This document shows, one piece after another, positions 53,901 to 64,000 of a stretch of 64,000 bases of DNA. Position numbers and translations under genes: made by a program. The stretch's first letter is position 1; every line of letters begins with the position of its first letter. A model generated the notes under the pieces. The model was not told where the DNA came from. It worked only from the letters and a program-made list of their open reading frames with translations, and did not search any database. Origin of the DNA: Anisakis pegreffii (Eukaryota; Nematoda; Chromadorea; Rhabditida; Anisakidae); NCBI GenBank assembly GCA_035041965.1, contig JAPYMA010002501.1, positions 1-64,000 on the forward strand, given 5' to 3'.

Positions 53901-56900
53901 TAAAGAAGTTCAAAAAGTTTTCGTTTTTTTTTTATTTCCGAAAATAATCGTTGCATAAATTCGTCTCATTCTCCACTTTACATATTCCTTTGAATAAACG
54001 ACAATTAATAACTCCTTTTGATGCTCATAAAGAAAATGATCGCACCTCTTTCAGACGTTTCTATAAGCAATTTCGTTCGGTTGGTGCGGTTAATGTTGCG
54101 AATCCGAAATCGAAATCAATCAGTCAAATATTCATCGAACAATATCAAGTGGAACGTGAACAGAATGCAGACATGAGCGATGAGCAGTTATTTCAAAAAA
54201 CTGTTGAAACGTTGCAAGACAATGGAATAACTCTGAAACAACAAATCCAACGACAACGACCGAAGAGGAGACGGATAATGAAAAGAGATGTTTCTTCGGG
54301 TGACCGATTTGCCGAAGATGTGAATAATAAGCGATTAGAAGAGGGAATCGTTGGAAAAGAATCACCGACGAGTGATGAACAGTCAAAATAGAATGCATTT
54401 GATAAAATTGGTTAATTAATGCGAATAATGTTTATAGTGTATCACTTGAGTTGTTTATTGTTGATTTTATTTGTTTTTAAATTGTTATTGTGACTATCGC
54501 ACATTACTATGTATTTAGACGTTTGAATTTGTTTATTGCAACGTTGTTGTGTGTTTATGATCGTGATCATAATAGTTATATTGTCATTATTGACATCAAA
54601 AATATTGCTTTCATTATTGTCACTCGCGTCACCTCTTTTCTTGTCTTATTCTTATTGTTAGCGAAATGAATCACTGCTCAATTCGTGACTGTTTAGGGAA
54701 CGCTACTAGAAGACGAAACATGAGTGACGGAGAAATTAGCGACACAGCAATAAATTCGTTTGGTTTACCATCAGGAAGCAAAAAAAATTAGAGAAGGTAA
54801 CGTTTCGTCAGGATTTCTTTTACGTTTATTTAAAATAGAATTCAACGAAATATAGCGGGAAGGAAAACACACTTAGGACGTAGGGCAATGTAAAGCAAAT
54901 ACTTAAATAAAGCAAAATTTGAAAACACATTATGTTACAGAACAACGCATAATTCTTGCTTCTCAGAGAAGACGAATGAGGAAATTTGACGAAGTTAGGA
55001 AGGATTCGAGGAGAAGGAAGAGGGGAGGGGAGGAGGGAAAGGCACAGAAGATGATAACGGTAAAATCGTAAGAATAAAAACATAAATAAATGAAGCGCGA
55101 ACATACCCTTTCCTCTTTTTGTCTCTGCACTTTCCATGCGTTGAATAGTTGTTTCTTTTCACTTACTTTATTCAAAATTCTGAATCTCGGATCGTTTTGA
55201 ATATACTTCACGGCATGCTCCCATGAACTCACTGATGTTATTTTACCGTCGTTATACTGCAACAAAAAGAAGCGATAAAATTTGAAATTCTTTCACGTAA
55301 TTCAACAGAGTATCAAATTTCTTAAATCTTAACTCCTCATTATTCCAAACAATACCGTTTCATAAATTATTTCAATATCACTATCTGCATGAGAATTTTT
55401 AACATTTCAATGCATACTAACAGAAAAACGTCGAGAATAACAACAAGACAAAATTCGAGTCATGTTTGGGCGTAAGGCAAACATTGAAAAATTGGAAGAA
55501 GTTTATTTTATGAAAATCTGATGAATTTTTTGACATAACCTGATAACCTGAAATGATTATGAATGTGAGTGAGTAGTCATAATAATCACACGCATTCCTA
55601 CCTTATCTCTCAACAACTCTCTGAATCTGTCCGACTGCTTTTTCTTCAAATCTTTTTCCTCGTCCCCTGTAACACCACTCTCACCCCGTTCGTTCTCTGC
55701 GTTCTCAGCTCTCGACTCGTCTTCCTTTTCCACCTTAAATAGCATTCATTTTATGGAGATTCCTTGATTGACCCAACGGTATTCATTAATCACTACAACG
55801 AATAAACTTTTTAACTACACAATTATTCTAGCTTGAATCGGTCAAACGAAACAGTATCAATTCAATTTAGCGACAGAATTTAAAAGAACTGTGAAACAAT
55901 CTGATGAGAGTTACTAGTCGGAAACATAAGAGGACTGAAAGATGCATTCAGACTGAAAAAACTAAAGAAAACTGAAAATGCGAACGAATGAAAAATCGTT
56001 GAATGTACCGTTGGTTGTTGGTCAAGACTCTTCAGTGTTGCCATCATCGCCTTCTCTAATTCAGATTCCCCTTCAACGCTGTTCGCCTTTTTTGCGATAT
56101 CTGTGCTTGATGACGGCGTTTCCTTCGTATCAACTGACTGCGGTTTTTCAGCTGAATTAATTAAAAGTTGATCAGTGATATGGAAAAAATGTTAAGTGAA
56201 TTAGTTATTATTGAGAATTGATCAAATAGCAACAATTTTACACTGATTTCAATAGAATCTAAAGCAATTTGCATACTTCATTTCACCTTTCTAACATCAT
56301 AATTTTTGAAACAGATTCGAACAATCCAAATTGTTACTAATAAGGTCAGTAACTGGAAAGTGGTGAGTCACGATAGCCGTTTTTGTATGAATAGCAAGCA
56401 AATCGATTACAATGAACCTACTCTTGATTGGGGTAGTCGATGATGCCACTGTTGACGATGCTGTGGAACGGGGTTCGAAATCTTTTGGACACGTCCATGT
56501 TGTTTCTTTTGTTTCCGTATTGTAGTAATAAGGACGACCCTCAGCCGTCTTATACTCACGCCATATACGCGCTACTGCTGCTTTTCGCTGCAATAACAAA
56601 TAATCGTCATCTGATAGTACGACGCGCTGATTATATTGACGAATAACAATGATCACAAACAATAATACCATCAGTAATAAAACAATACCAACAAACACAC
56701 TGACCTGTGACACAATTGCAACAGATACACTAACCTCTTCAGGTGTTCGCAACTCATCTGGTTTCGTCCACGAAGACTGTTTTGTTACCTTATTATAGTA
56801 ATAAACTCGACCATCAGACGCTGTATGCTCAGACCATATCTAAACGAGAAACCTATCTTTTTTTCGAATTTCACTCTCTTCAGAATTCATCTCTGTTGTA

Positions 56901-58380
56901 AGGCAATATTGGTAGATGAGATAAAGCAATGGTATAACGACAATCCAAAGATTATTCGAATGATAAACGAATGAATCAGTGGATAATCGGCCAAACAATA
57001 CAACACCATAAACGAACCTCACTGGCTGTTGTTGATGACGATGACACATTTGATGTGTTATTCGATAATCCTGCCAGAATGGCATTACTGGGACGTAACA
57101 TGTTCACATTTGCATTGCTATTGCTTTCTGTAACAAAAAATAATTTATACGCTATACTAATAATACTTTGATATGGTGTGGTTGTTTTGTCAATCGCTGT
57201 AAATGGTCGACGGAATATTTATTTCATTAGAGTCATGATTATTTATTGGGTTGATATTTGGCCAGAATTAATTATGCAAAGTATTCACGACGACTAATTA
57301 ATTACTCGGTTGTGTTCGGTTGGCCTGCTCGCCTAGCCAGCGGGGTGGCGTAGATTGAGGCTAAAACAACGTGCACGGAAACGCGAGCATTGTGGCCAGC
57401 AACGTTACAAACATTTGATACCCTGGCCAGTCCAGGTAATCCAAGTAAATTAATAACACTTAATCTTCTATCTTCGATGCGTAACACTTCTGTGGCGAAG
57501 AAGTGTAACAATCGTTGAGGAAATATTTCACCATCACAATTACTATTTAATAGTGAATATGATGCCTTCTAGTGGTACATTAGTTAAACTGTAACTTTAA
57601 CTGATTTAACCGATGAAGTTAACTGATTTGGGATAGGCATGATCATATCGTCGTTGACTTATCGTAAATCCTTCACAGCATTCAAATATCCAAACAAACG
57701 AAAGCATTACCATTATTATGACTACTATTAGGAGTGCGAAGTCCAGTTGGGTGTGCATTACTGCCAATAGAAAGACGATCAGCATTCGATGCGGTAAGTT
57801 GATGTGGCATGAGGACAGAGTTCGGGTTGTTCATGCTGTTCAACTGCTGCTGCTGTTGTTGTTGTTGTTGTTGTGCTAACGAGGCTGCTGAGGAGATCGA
57901 CGACGAGATGGCTGCAGCCGTCTGATGCATTTGGTTGGTTATGGCTGCGGCCATTGCCCCCATTGATACCACAGGTGCACTAGCCAAATGCATCTGAGGC
58001 GCACTACTCACCATCACTGAATCAATGTACCGTCATTAATTTCATCACTTCACATTCATCACACGAACAAATACCACATGAAAGATTCTCTTGAATTTCA
58101 TCAGAACTTTCAACACTCACGTTAAGTCCGTCCCTAAATAATCACTCAGTCAACTTAACCCATCATTAATATTCAAATTAACTTGACAATTACTATTCAC
58201 TACAGAAATGTGCAATGAGACAAATATTTAATGAATGTAGAAGTTAATGCATTAAATGAACGAACCTCTTTGTAACTGAGGCATTAGCATAGACTGTTGA
58301 ACGAACGCAGATGCAGGTGTTGTATTCGGAGGTAAGTTTATTAGATGTGGAAAACCATGAGGCCCACCAAAAGGCAACAT
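47984..58380 (-). CDS. PRPF40: pre-mRNA processing factor 40 (WW and FF domains)
   Basis: Prp40 is a U1 snRNP-associated protein that bridges 5' splice site and branch point and binds the RNA polymerase II tail. Nineteen exons join in phase for 884 residues: 58266-58380, 57711-58016, 57018-57127, 56735-56839, 56422-56587, 56009-56151, 55602-55733, 55107-55256, 52237-52409, 51569-51753, 51241-51402, 50933-51108, 50399-50572, 50047-50202, 49461-49553, 49173-49260, 48726-48799, 48438-48485, 47984-48082. The N-terminus is Ala/Gln-rich with a polyglutamine run. WW1 (residues about 178-212) has [16 protein letters not shown] and WW2 (about 220-250) has [18 protein letters not shown] repeats include [26 protein letters not shown] and [12 protein letters not shown] lysine-rich tail ends in [22 protein letters not shown]23 is nested antisense in the 2.7-kb intron 52410-55106. 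Confidence 0.96.
51979..52051 (-). pseudogene. tRNA-like relic in a PRPF40 intron
   Basis: On the minus strand the sequence carries a consensus A box (tagcccagtggg) and, at normal spacing, a degraded B box (ggtttgagttc). Between them, the loop region tcgaaag could be an anticodon loop with GAA (Phe), but the anticodon stem and acceptor stem no longer pair. It reads as a decayed tRNA copy or a tRNA-derived SINE head. Confidence 0.45.
53639..54391 (+). CDS. MRPS23: mitochondrial ribosomal protein S23
   Basis: MRPS23 is a component of the small mitochondrial ribosomal subunit. There are two exons, 53639-53865 and 54055-54391 (stop 54389), which join in phase (IRA split across the junction), giving 187 residues against 190 in human. 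Family signatures are [52 protein letters not shown] and a glutamine- and lysine-rich C-terminus. The start is the ATG at 53639; an in-frame ATG six codons later would also serve, so the mature N-terminus is uncertain. The gene lies wholly inside an intron of PRPF40 on the opposite strand. Its promoter must lie in that intron. Confidence 0.94.
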
Positions 58381-58387
58381 TGCTTAG

Positions 58388-58400
58388 CTGAAAAGAACAC
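58388..58400 (-). promoter_or_regulatory. likely trans-splice acceptor of PRPF40
   Basis: On the minus strand GTGTTCTTTTCAG ends seven bases before the start codon. Together with the TRAPPC3 site this is the best evidence in the window for spliced-leader addition. Confidence 0.55.
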
Positions 58401-60062
58401 AGAGAGTAGCTGATTTACGGGTGACATCTTATTGATTTGTTCATAGCGTTTCAAGTTGAATTCCTCACTCTTCCATGACCACTTCACTTCATTTCAAGTG
58501 TAAAATAATTTTTTGCCGACTTTCATGTACAGAAGAGCAGACAGCTTTGTTTGAAATGATATTCTTTTTTCATTAAATAACATAAAATCTGGGGAGGTTA
58601 TCATCTAATTCAAAGAGTGAAATTACTCTCAAGCACTTTGAGGACGGCACATGGATAATACAGTCAACAAAGCGGTCGATTTTTCAAACAAGTTCGATTC
58701 GGAGGTCATCAAACAAATAAACGAGATGTGGGAATGCATGAATTTACGGCAAATTGAGGGAAGTGGACCAGCTGAATGAGGTGATGAAAGAGTGAAAGAA
58801 TTACTGGATGTTCGTGAACGATAGAGGATATGCTAATTACAGTGATAAAGTCTAATGACAATTTTGCGTGATGACAACATTAAGTTAGTTTGTGAAATGA
58901 ACGTTTGACGATCGCATAGCCAAAACTTGTGAGTATTTGAGCTGAATGGAAACAAGTAACTGAATTGACTAATGAGTGAATAAACGTGATCTGATGATCG
59001 TTAACACCATACGAAACCAACTTAATCGAAACTGTAATAGTGCACTCCAGATGGACATTCATCAGCATGCAGTGCGAGAAATGAACGACGTATCTATCGC
59101 TATACATTATACAAATAGTCATTCTGATTGCGACAATTGTTCTATGAGTTTTTTGCTTTGATGAGTTTTCGATCAAATATTTCAGAGGAGTATCAATTCG
59201 GTTCATCTGCACGTTGTGCTCATCAGAATTTAACTTATTATTTTTATTGCACTGCAATTGAATGCACGAAAATAAAGGCAACACAGTCGTGAATGTTCGA
59301 AGAACAACTGAGCAATACTGATTGATATCATTATATCAGGCATGCACCTCAAATCACACGGCTTACGTACGTGGAAATCAGAAGAAGTAATTGGATCAAG
59401 TGCACGGTAAATGATGAAAAAATTTTGCATTGGCTAAAGCAACCGTTTTGGTGACAGACGAATGACTGAGGAAACGATTAAACAAAAGATAATCAAATAA
59501 CGAATGATGCAGGATCGTATTTCAATGAGTTGGTGTAAGGAACCTGACAAAGAATACCACCAATTTCAGATATCGGTTCAAAACTGACGATATCTTCACA
59601 AATGAAAATTCATCGATAGCAACTAATAACACCGAAATCCATAAATCGAAACGAATTGAAGCGCATAAAAAGTACATTCGTTGCAGTGTAAATCCATAAC
59701 TTAACATTAATGGAATGATCAGTAAAGTTTATGGATTAAGGTGAAATGAGCGATGATAGAACACAACGCTCAGTTAGGTACATGAAAGATTAGTAAGCTT
59801 GGCTTGGTCTCTACAATAAACTGAACGATTTATACTTCAAAATTGATGATTTGTTGTCTGCTGACAGCTGAAATCATATCAGTTAGTTGATGAAAGTGAA
59901 TATGGAATAGACAACATGACTACTACGATTGGACATATCACAACACATTCAGACAAATCAAATAGGAAAATTATTGGAGCAGCACCACAAATTTCTTTTA
60001 AATACGAATTCAAAAGCAACATAAATGGGTATCGGGAGATCAAAAGAGTACCCGGACAATTC

Positions 60063-60133
60063 GCCTAAGGACGGTTTGCCTAGCGGACGGTTTTTAATGG
60101 ACATTTTGCCTAATAGGCAAACTGTCCTTAGGC
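60063..60133. repeat. inverted repeat / hairpin
   Basis: The arm gcctaaggacggtttgccta (60063-60082) pairs with 60114-60133 at 19 of 20 positions around a 31-base loop. The motif ggacggttt recurs in the loop. The element reads like a repeat built on the unit ggacaattTGCCTaa. Confidence 0.75.
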
Positions 60134-63081
60134 AAAACCTTCTTATGCAAATTGCCCGGTCACGGATCGAAAGCATTCGCACCTTCTCCGAGCAAAAAGT
60201 AAATTTTTTGCTTGCAACGAAGCTGAATGAAACATTAATTGATGGTAATTACATAATTTTGAATGGCCAAATGAAAATGATCATTATTTGCACGAATTAT
60301 ATGAACCCATCGGAAGATGATTAGTAAGAATGTATCATGGTAAAACGATAGTATAATATGGTAAAATAAAAACCTAAATGAAGCACGGTTTCGTGATGAT
60401 TACTACTGAAAGCATAGGCGGATAAACAAAGTCAAATGCACATTGAACATGCAAAAATGGATCAGGTAACACATTCTTCTGGAACAACAACCTCCAGAAG
60501 ACATACTGCGTCACAATACCGACATATTATTCTAATAAGCATTTCGTGGAATGATCCGTACGAACGAATCATCACAAATATATCGCATGTAATCTATATA
60601 AATCCACAGATATGCATCTAAATGTCTAAATATAAAGGTGAACATGAAGCCGGGTTATATGCAATCAGTGCATTCAGCCACACACACATAATCAATCCTA
60701 CCTTTGCTCCATCGTTACCGAAGACGTTTCCGCCTCACTTACAACAATCACCTTCAATTATTAATTCCATCCAATCAATTTTTACTTTACAATAATTCTA
60801 ACAACATTACTGTTTGAAATCAACAATCTACGAATATATCATCCTTTATTATAATTACTATTAGTATTATGGAGTCAGTTTTGGTCATAATTTCATCAGT
60901 GTAGTCGAACGATCGCTAGTCTGATGAAAAAGTGAGATAAAAGTTGAGGATATATGACAATGAATATTGTACCTTTACGAATTGTATCAATATAACCGAA
61001 CCACGATTAAAATTAAGAATTCATCAGAAAGCGCACGATGTGCTAAAAATTAGCCTATGCCTATTTAATTATGCCAACTCAAAAATGCGCAAAATACCGT
61101 TGGGAACGTTGTATTTGCAGTAATAGTGATCGTGAATACGATTGAATATTATCCGAGATATAATCAAACAAATGATACGCTATCTAATAATTGAACAGGA
61201 GAAGGAAAGTATTTTAGCTATACTTACAATTGACAAAAATTCATAGCCATATTTAGTTAAATGATGCAACAATTCGAGAAAAAATTTCCACCGAAAGTAT
61301 TTTTGTTTGAAAGGCTGAAAATGACTCAGCAATACGGGAAATAATGAAACTACCACTATGAATAAAGCGAATGAAAATAATCAAACCATATGAAATAATG
61401 CAAAACACCAACAACTCTGAGAGATTGTTGACTGATGAGTTCATCAAAACTCATTATCTGTATTCACGTCTAACATTCTAACAAAATCAGAATTGAAAAC
61501 TATTAAATAATATAACCGTTCATTGGTTGGATTTGGGAAGAAATTGAAAAATGAAGAAAATTTATTACGAAGTAACTAATAAAATTGAAAACGATGGTCA
61601 AGATTGAAAAAGAATATTAGAAAAAAGCGCTTGCCATACAAAAACAATTGCAAAAAGCAACACACTCAAGTGCTCAAAGAACCAAACCCTCAAGGAGAGC
61701 TTGTTGTGGCAAAGCTCACCCAAACCACAATAAGCATGCATTCAGTTGTCCATGCATCATAAACAGCATGTGCATAAGCTCGAATGAACCAAATAAGTTC
61801 AAACGAACAAATAAGTGACATGTTTTCACACATTTGACTAAAACATTGTCACTTAACTAAAACAAAACATTTCTGCTTATTATCACTACATTTTCGATAA
61901 TGAATTTTGATAAATATATATAAGATTATTTTTTTCAATATTCAATACCACTCGCAAGCATTGATTATATCAATAAAACAAAATTCTACTTCAATTTTAA
62001 GCAATTAACATACCTCATCTATTAATATCACATCTATAAATGAGGAACGGTAAAAATCTTTGGAAGTGGTCAGTATTTCAGTGAATAAGGCTATAAGAAT
62101 AACTGTGGTCGTGAGGAATACATCTCAATATAATAAGAATGAACTCTTCGTTTTATGAAAATTTTTCCGAACGGCGTTGTTGCTTTTCATAAGTCTATCT
62201 TCAAGGTTCTTAGGATTGTCATCAGTTATGTATAAATTATAAATTAGTGGATAAATCAAAGTCAATCCTCGTAGAAATACGCATTTTCTAGTTTCTCCTC
62301 AAGTTATTGCTCAGCAAATTAAACCTACGAAGCTATGAGGAAAATTACTGCCGAACGTTATTTGTTTCATTCACACTGCACATAACACAACAGAGTGATA
62401 GGTGATGGGATTTTGGTGGGGAAATCAAAAATTTAAGAAAAACTAAAATGAGGGTCTGTCATTAAGAAAGAACGCGAAATAAGAAACAAAGAACAGATCT
62501 AATGGGAATGTTGAACTAACTCTTCTTTTCGTAGATGTACTCAACTTGAAGATGATGACAACGAAGTCGTGATAGAATATAGATCTGACAGAACTGTCTT
62601 TATTGGAACCGATTGACGATAAAACGGCCTTACTGAATCAGAAGACGTTTGCGCAAGGGAATCGCAGTACACAGAAACGTTTCGTTGACAAAAACTGACA
62701 ACACGAGAAGCATTCAATGAGTAACAAATCCCACCAGTTTCTCTGTGAATAAAAATAATTAAGAGATGTCCGGTCGCAGCAAGCCGATAATTGAACGTAA
62801 AATGTTCTCGATCGAGAGGGGACAATATTCGTTAGCGTGTGATGAGGACGGTAAATTCGTTTCAATCGAACGATATAATGATACAAAAACTGAAACTAGA
62901 AATCTCTCTATTGTATTACACACCAATTAGCTTCAAAAGTGAAGGCGAATTCAGCAAATGTAAAAAAGCCGAGTCTGGGCCCCTGGGCCAGGCAAACGCA
63001 AAAGTCTCTGTAGCGAAGCACGAGTATAAGCAATTGTATCATGAAAGAGTCGAAAAAAAAGCCGGGTAATGTTATACATCA

Positions 63082-63199
63082 AGTTGGTAAAATCACAACG
63101 GCATTTTGTCCGTGCGAACCTCTCTTGCTGTGCTCCAACTAAGTAACATATTCGACTGCGAATGTGGTGAACGAAATGCCGTTTTGATCTTACCAAACT
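63082..63199. mobile_element. MITE-like inverted-repeat element, copy 2
   Basis: About 118 bp with ends agttggtaaaatcac... and ...tgatcttaccaaact, inverted copies of each other and closely related to 27972-28072. The interior is longer than in copy 1 (extra aactaagtaacatattcg), so the two have diverged by an indel. Confidence 0.7.
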
Positions 63200-63863
63200 A
63201 AAATACAAAATCACCAGCACCCCTTATGGTGTCATTTTATTCGCATCCGAATGAAATGTCGTTGACTTATAGGGATTTTAAACATCGCAGAGTTTGATTT
63301 TCGAACCTGTTCATAAGAACCTATAAGGGTGTTTTGGTCCTTGAGCTCGAACGTTGATGGATGTAGGTTCAAAGAGGCTTGTGGACGTTGCAACATTGAT
63401 CGGCACTTTCTGAATTTCAGACTGGATTCCTCGTCAGTCAGATAAATAGTCTCGCGACCCGATTCGGCGGTTCAACTTCGATTTTTTCACACTTTCAACA
63501 ATTTATTCTCCAGCTCATTGCAAGCATAGTATTAAGTAGGAGCAATAATAAAGAAAAATTTCACAGCTAAGCTCATGTCATCATAAGCATTGCTGTTGTT
63601 AGAAGTCAAAAAACCTTTACAAGCATGCCAGATGAAGGCAATTTTTAAAATTGTTACGAATACAGCAGCAGTACATATCAGCGTACCTTAAGCTCAACGA
63701 CTTGAACTCGGGTCAAGTTTAGCCTCAAACTTGCTGCATGCATGCGATCAAGCTCACAATTATGCTATGATGCACGGGTGACCGACAGATGCATCGAAGA
63801 CAAGTCTAACTCCGACAAAAACGATGAGGCACGCGCAAATTGCATGTGCACATTGTCGTAGAG

Positions 63864-63954
63864 CCAAAGTTTGGCAGTGTATGCTTATGGCAGTATCCAG
63901 TGGTGTTGTACGACACCACTGGATACTGCCATAAGCATACGCTGCCAAACTTGG
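63864..63954. repeat. 45-bp-arm palindrome
   Basis: The left arm 63864-63909 and right arm 63910-63954 are reverse complements at all but a few positions, with essentially no loop (centre at 63909/63910). The core gtatgcttatggcagtatcc pairs without mismatch. No coding role is visible, although a short antisense open frame crosses it. Confidence 0.85.
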
Positions 63955-64000
63955 TTGGGGTAAAAGAAGCCAAATTGCACTTTTGTACGCGCGCGGGCCC

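Larger units (their letters stand above)
58381..64000. other. gene-less right flank with repeats
   Basis: No exon could be supported over 5.6 kb. Open frames near 59000-59160, 60025-60324 and 62541-63069 lack splice borders or recognisable residues. The region holds the PRPF40 promoter side, a hairpin at 60063-60133, the second MITE-like copy at 63082-63199 and a large palindrome at 63864-63954. The last bases become GC-rich (cgcgcgcgggccc). Confidence 0.5.

Noticed and set aside
62541..63069. overlapping open frames on both strands
   Set aside because: Neither has splice support or recognisable residues. The plus frame runs up to the edge of the MITE-like element at 63082.
1..64000. bacterial operons, CRISPR arrays, phage or rRNA genes
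   Set aside because: Genes are interrupted by spliceosomal introns throughout. No regularly spaced repeats, no ribosomal RNA sequence and no long uninterrupted open frames were seen.

Overview
The window is nuclear DNA from a eukaryote, most probably a nematode. It is AT-rich, and its genes are split by many introns with GT-AG borders and short TTTCAG-type acceptors. Near-consensus acceptors lie 7-9 bases upstream of two start codons, where spliced-leader trans-splicing would be expected. An intron carries a short TTAGGC run, which is the nematode telomere unit. No bacterial operon, rRNA, phage or CRISPR signal was seen. I rebuilt the genes exon by exon by matching reading phase across splice sites and comparing with remembered family sequences; no search was run. 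Exon ends are good to about 1-2 bases.

Layout. 1.7-12.5 kb, minus: a TMEM132-family single-pass membrane protein. 14.5-16.1 kb, minus: isolated exons, one resembling the ciliary transition-zone protein TMEM231 and two proline/serine-rich ones of unknown identity. 18.2-22.1 kb, minus: COP9 signalosome subunit 3, complete in ten exons. 23.2-26.9 kb, minus: RSRC2, an RS-domain nuclear protein. 27.8-32.0 kb, plus: UBXN4 (erasin), an ER-associated degradation factor, head to head with RSRC2 across about 1 kb. 34.4-41.2 kb, plus: a 957-residue MADF-domain protein with a long Ser/Thr-rich middle, not recognised beyond its domain. 44.5-46.3 kb, minus: TRAPPC3 (Bet3), complete in five exons. 48.0-58.4 kb, minus: PRPF40, a U1 snRNP splicing factor with two WW and several FF domains, complete in 19 exons. 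Inside one of its introns, on the plus strand, lies a two-exon gene for mitochondrial ribosomal protein MRPS23. 58.4-64 kb: no gene found; repeats and inverted repeats.

The genes are mostly housekeeping functions (splicing, vesicle tethering, protein degradation, mitochondrial translation) and do not form one pathway. The accessory signal is modest: a two-copy inverted-repeat element, a 72-bp exact duplication inside a degenerate repeat block, a tRNA-like relic, a 45-bp-arm palindrome near the right end, and a hairpin at 60 kb. I found no convincing new multi-gene system. The least explained coding material is the MADF protein and the isolated exons at 15-16 kb.
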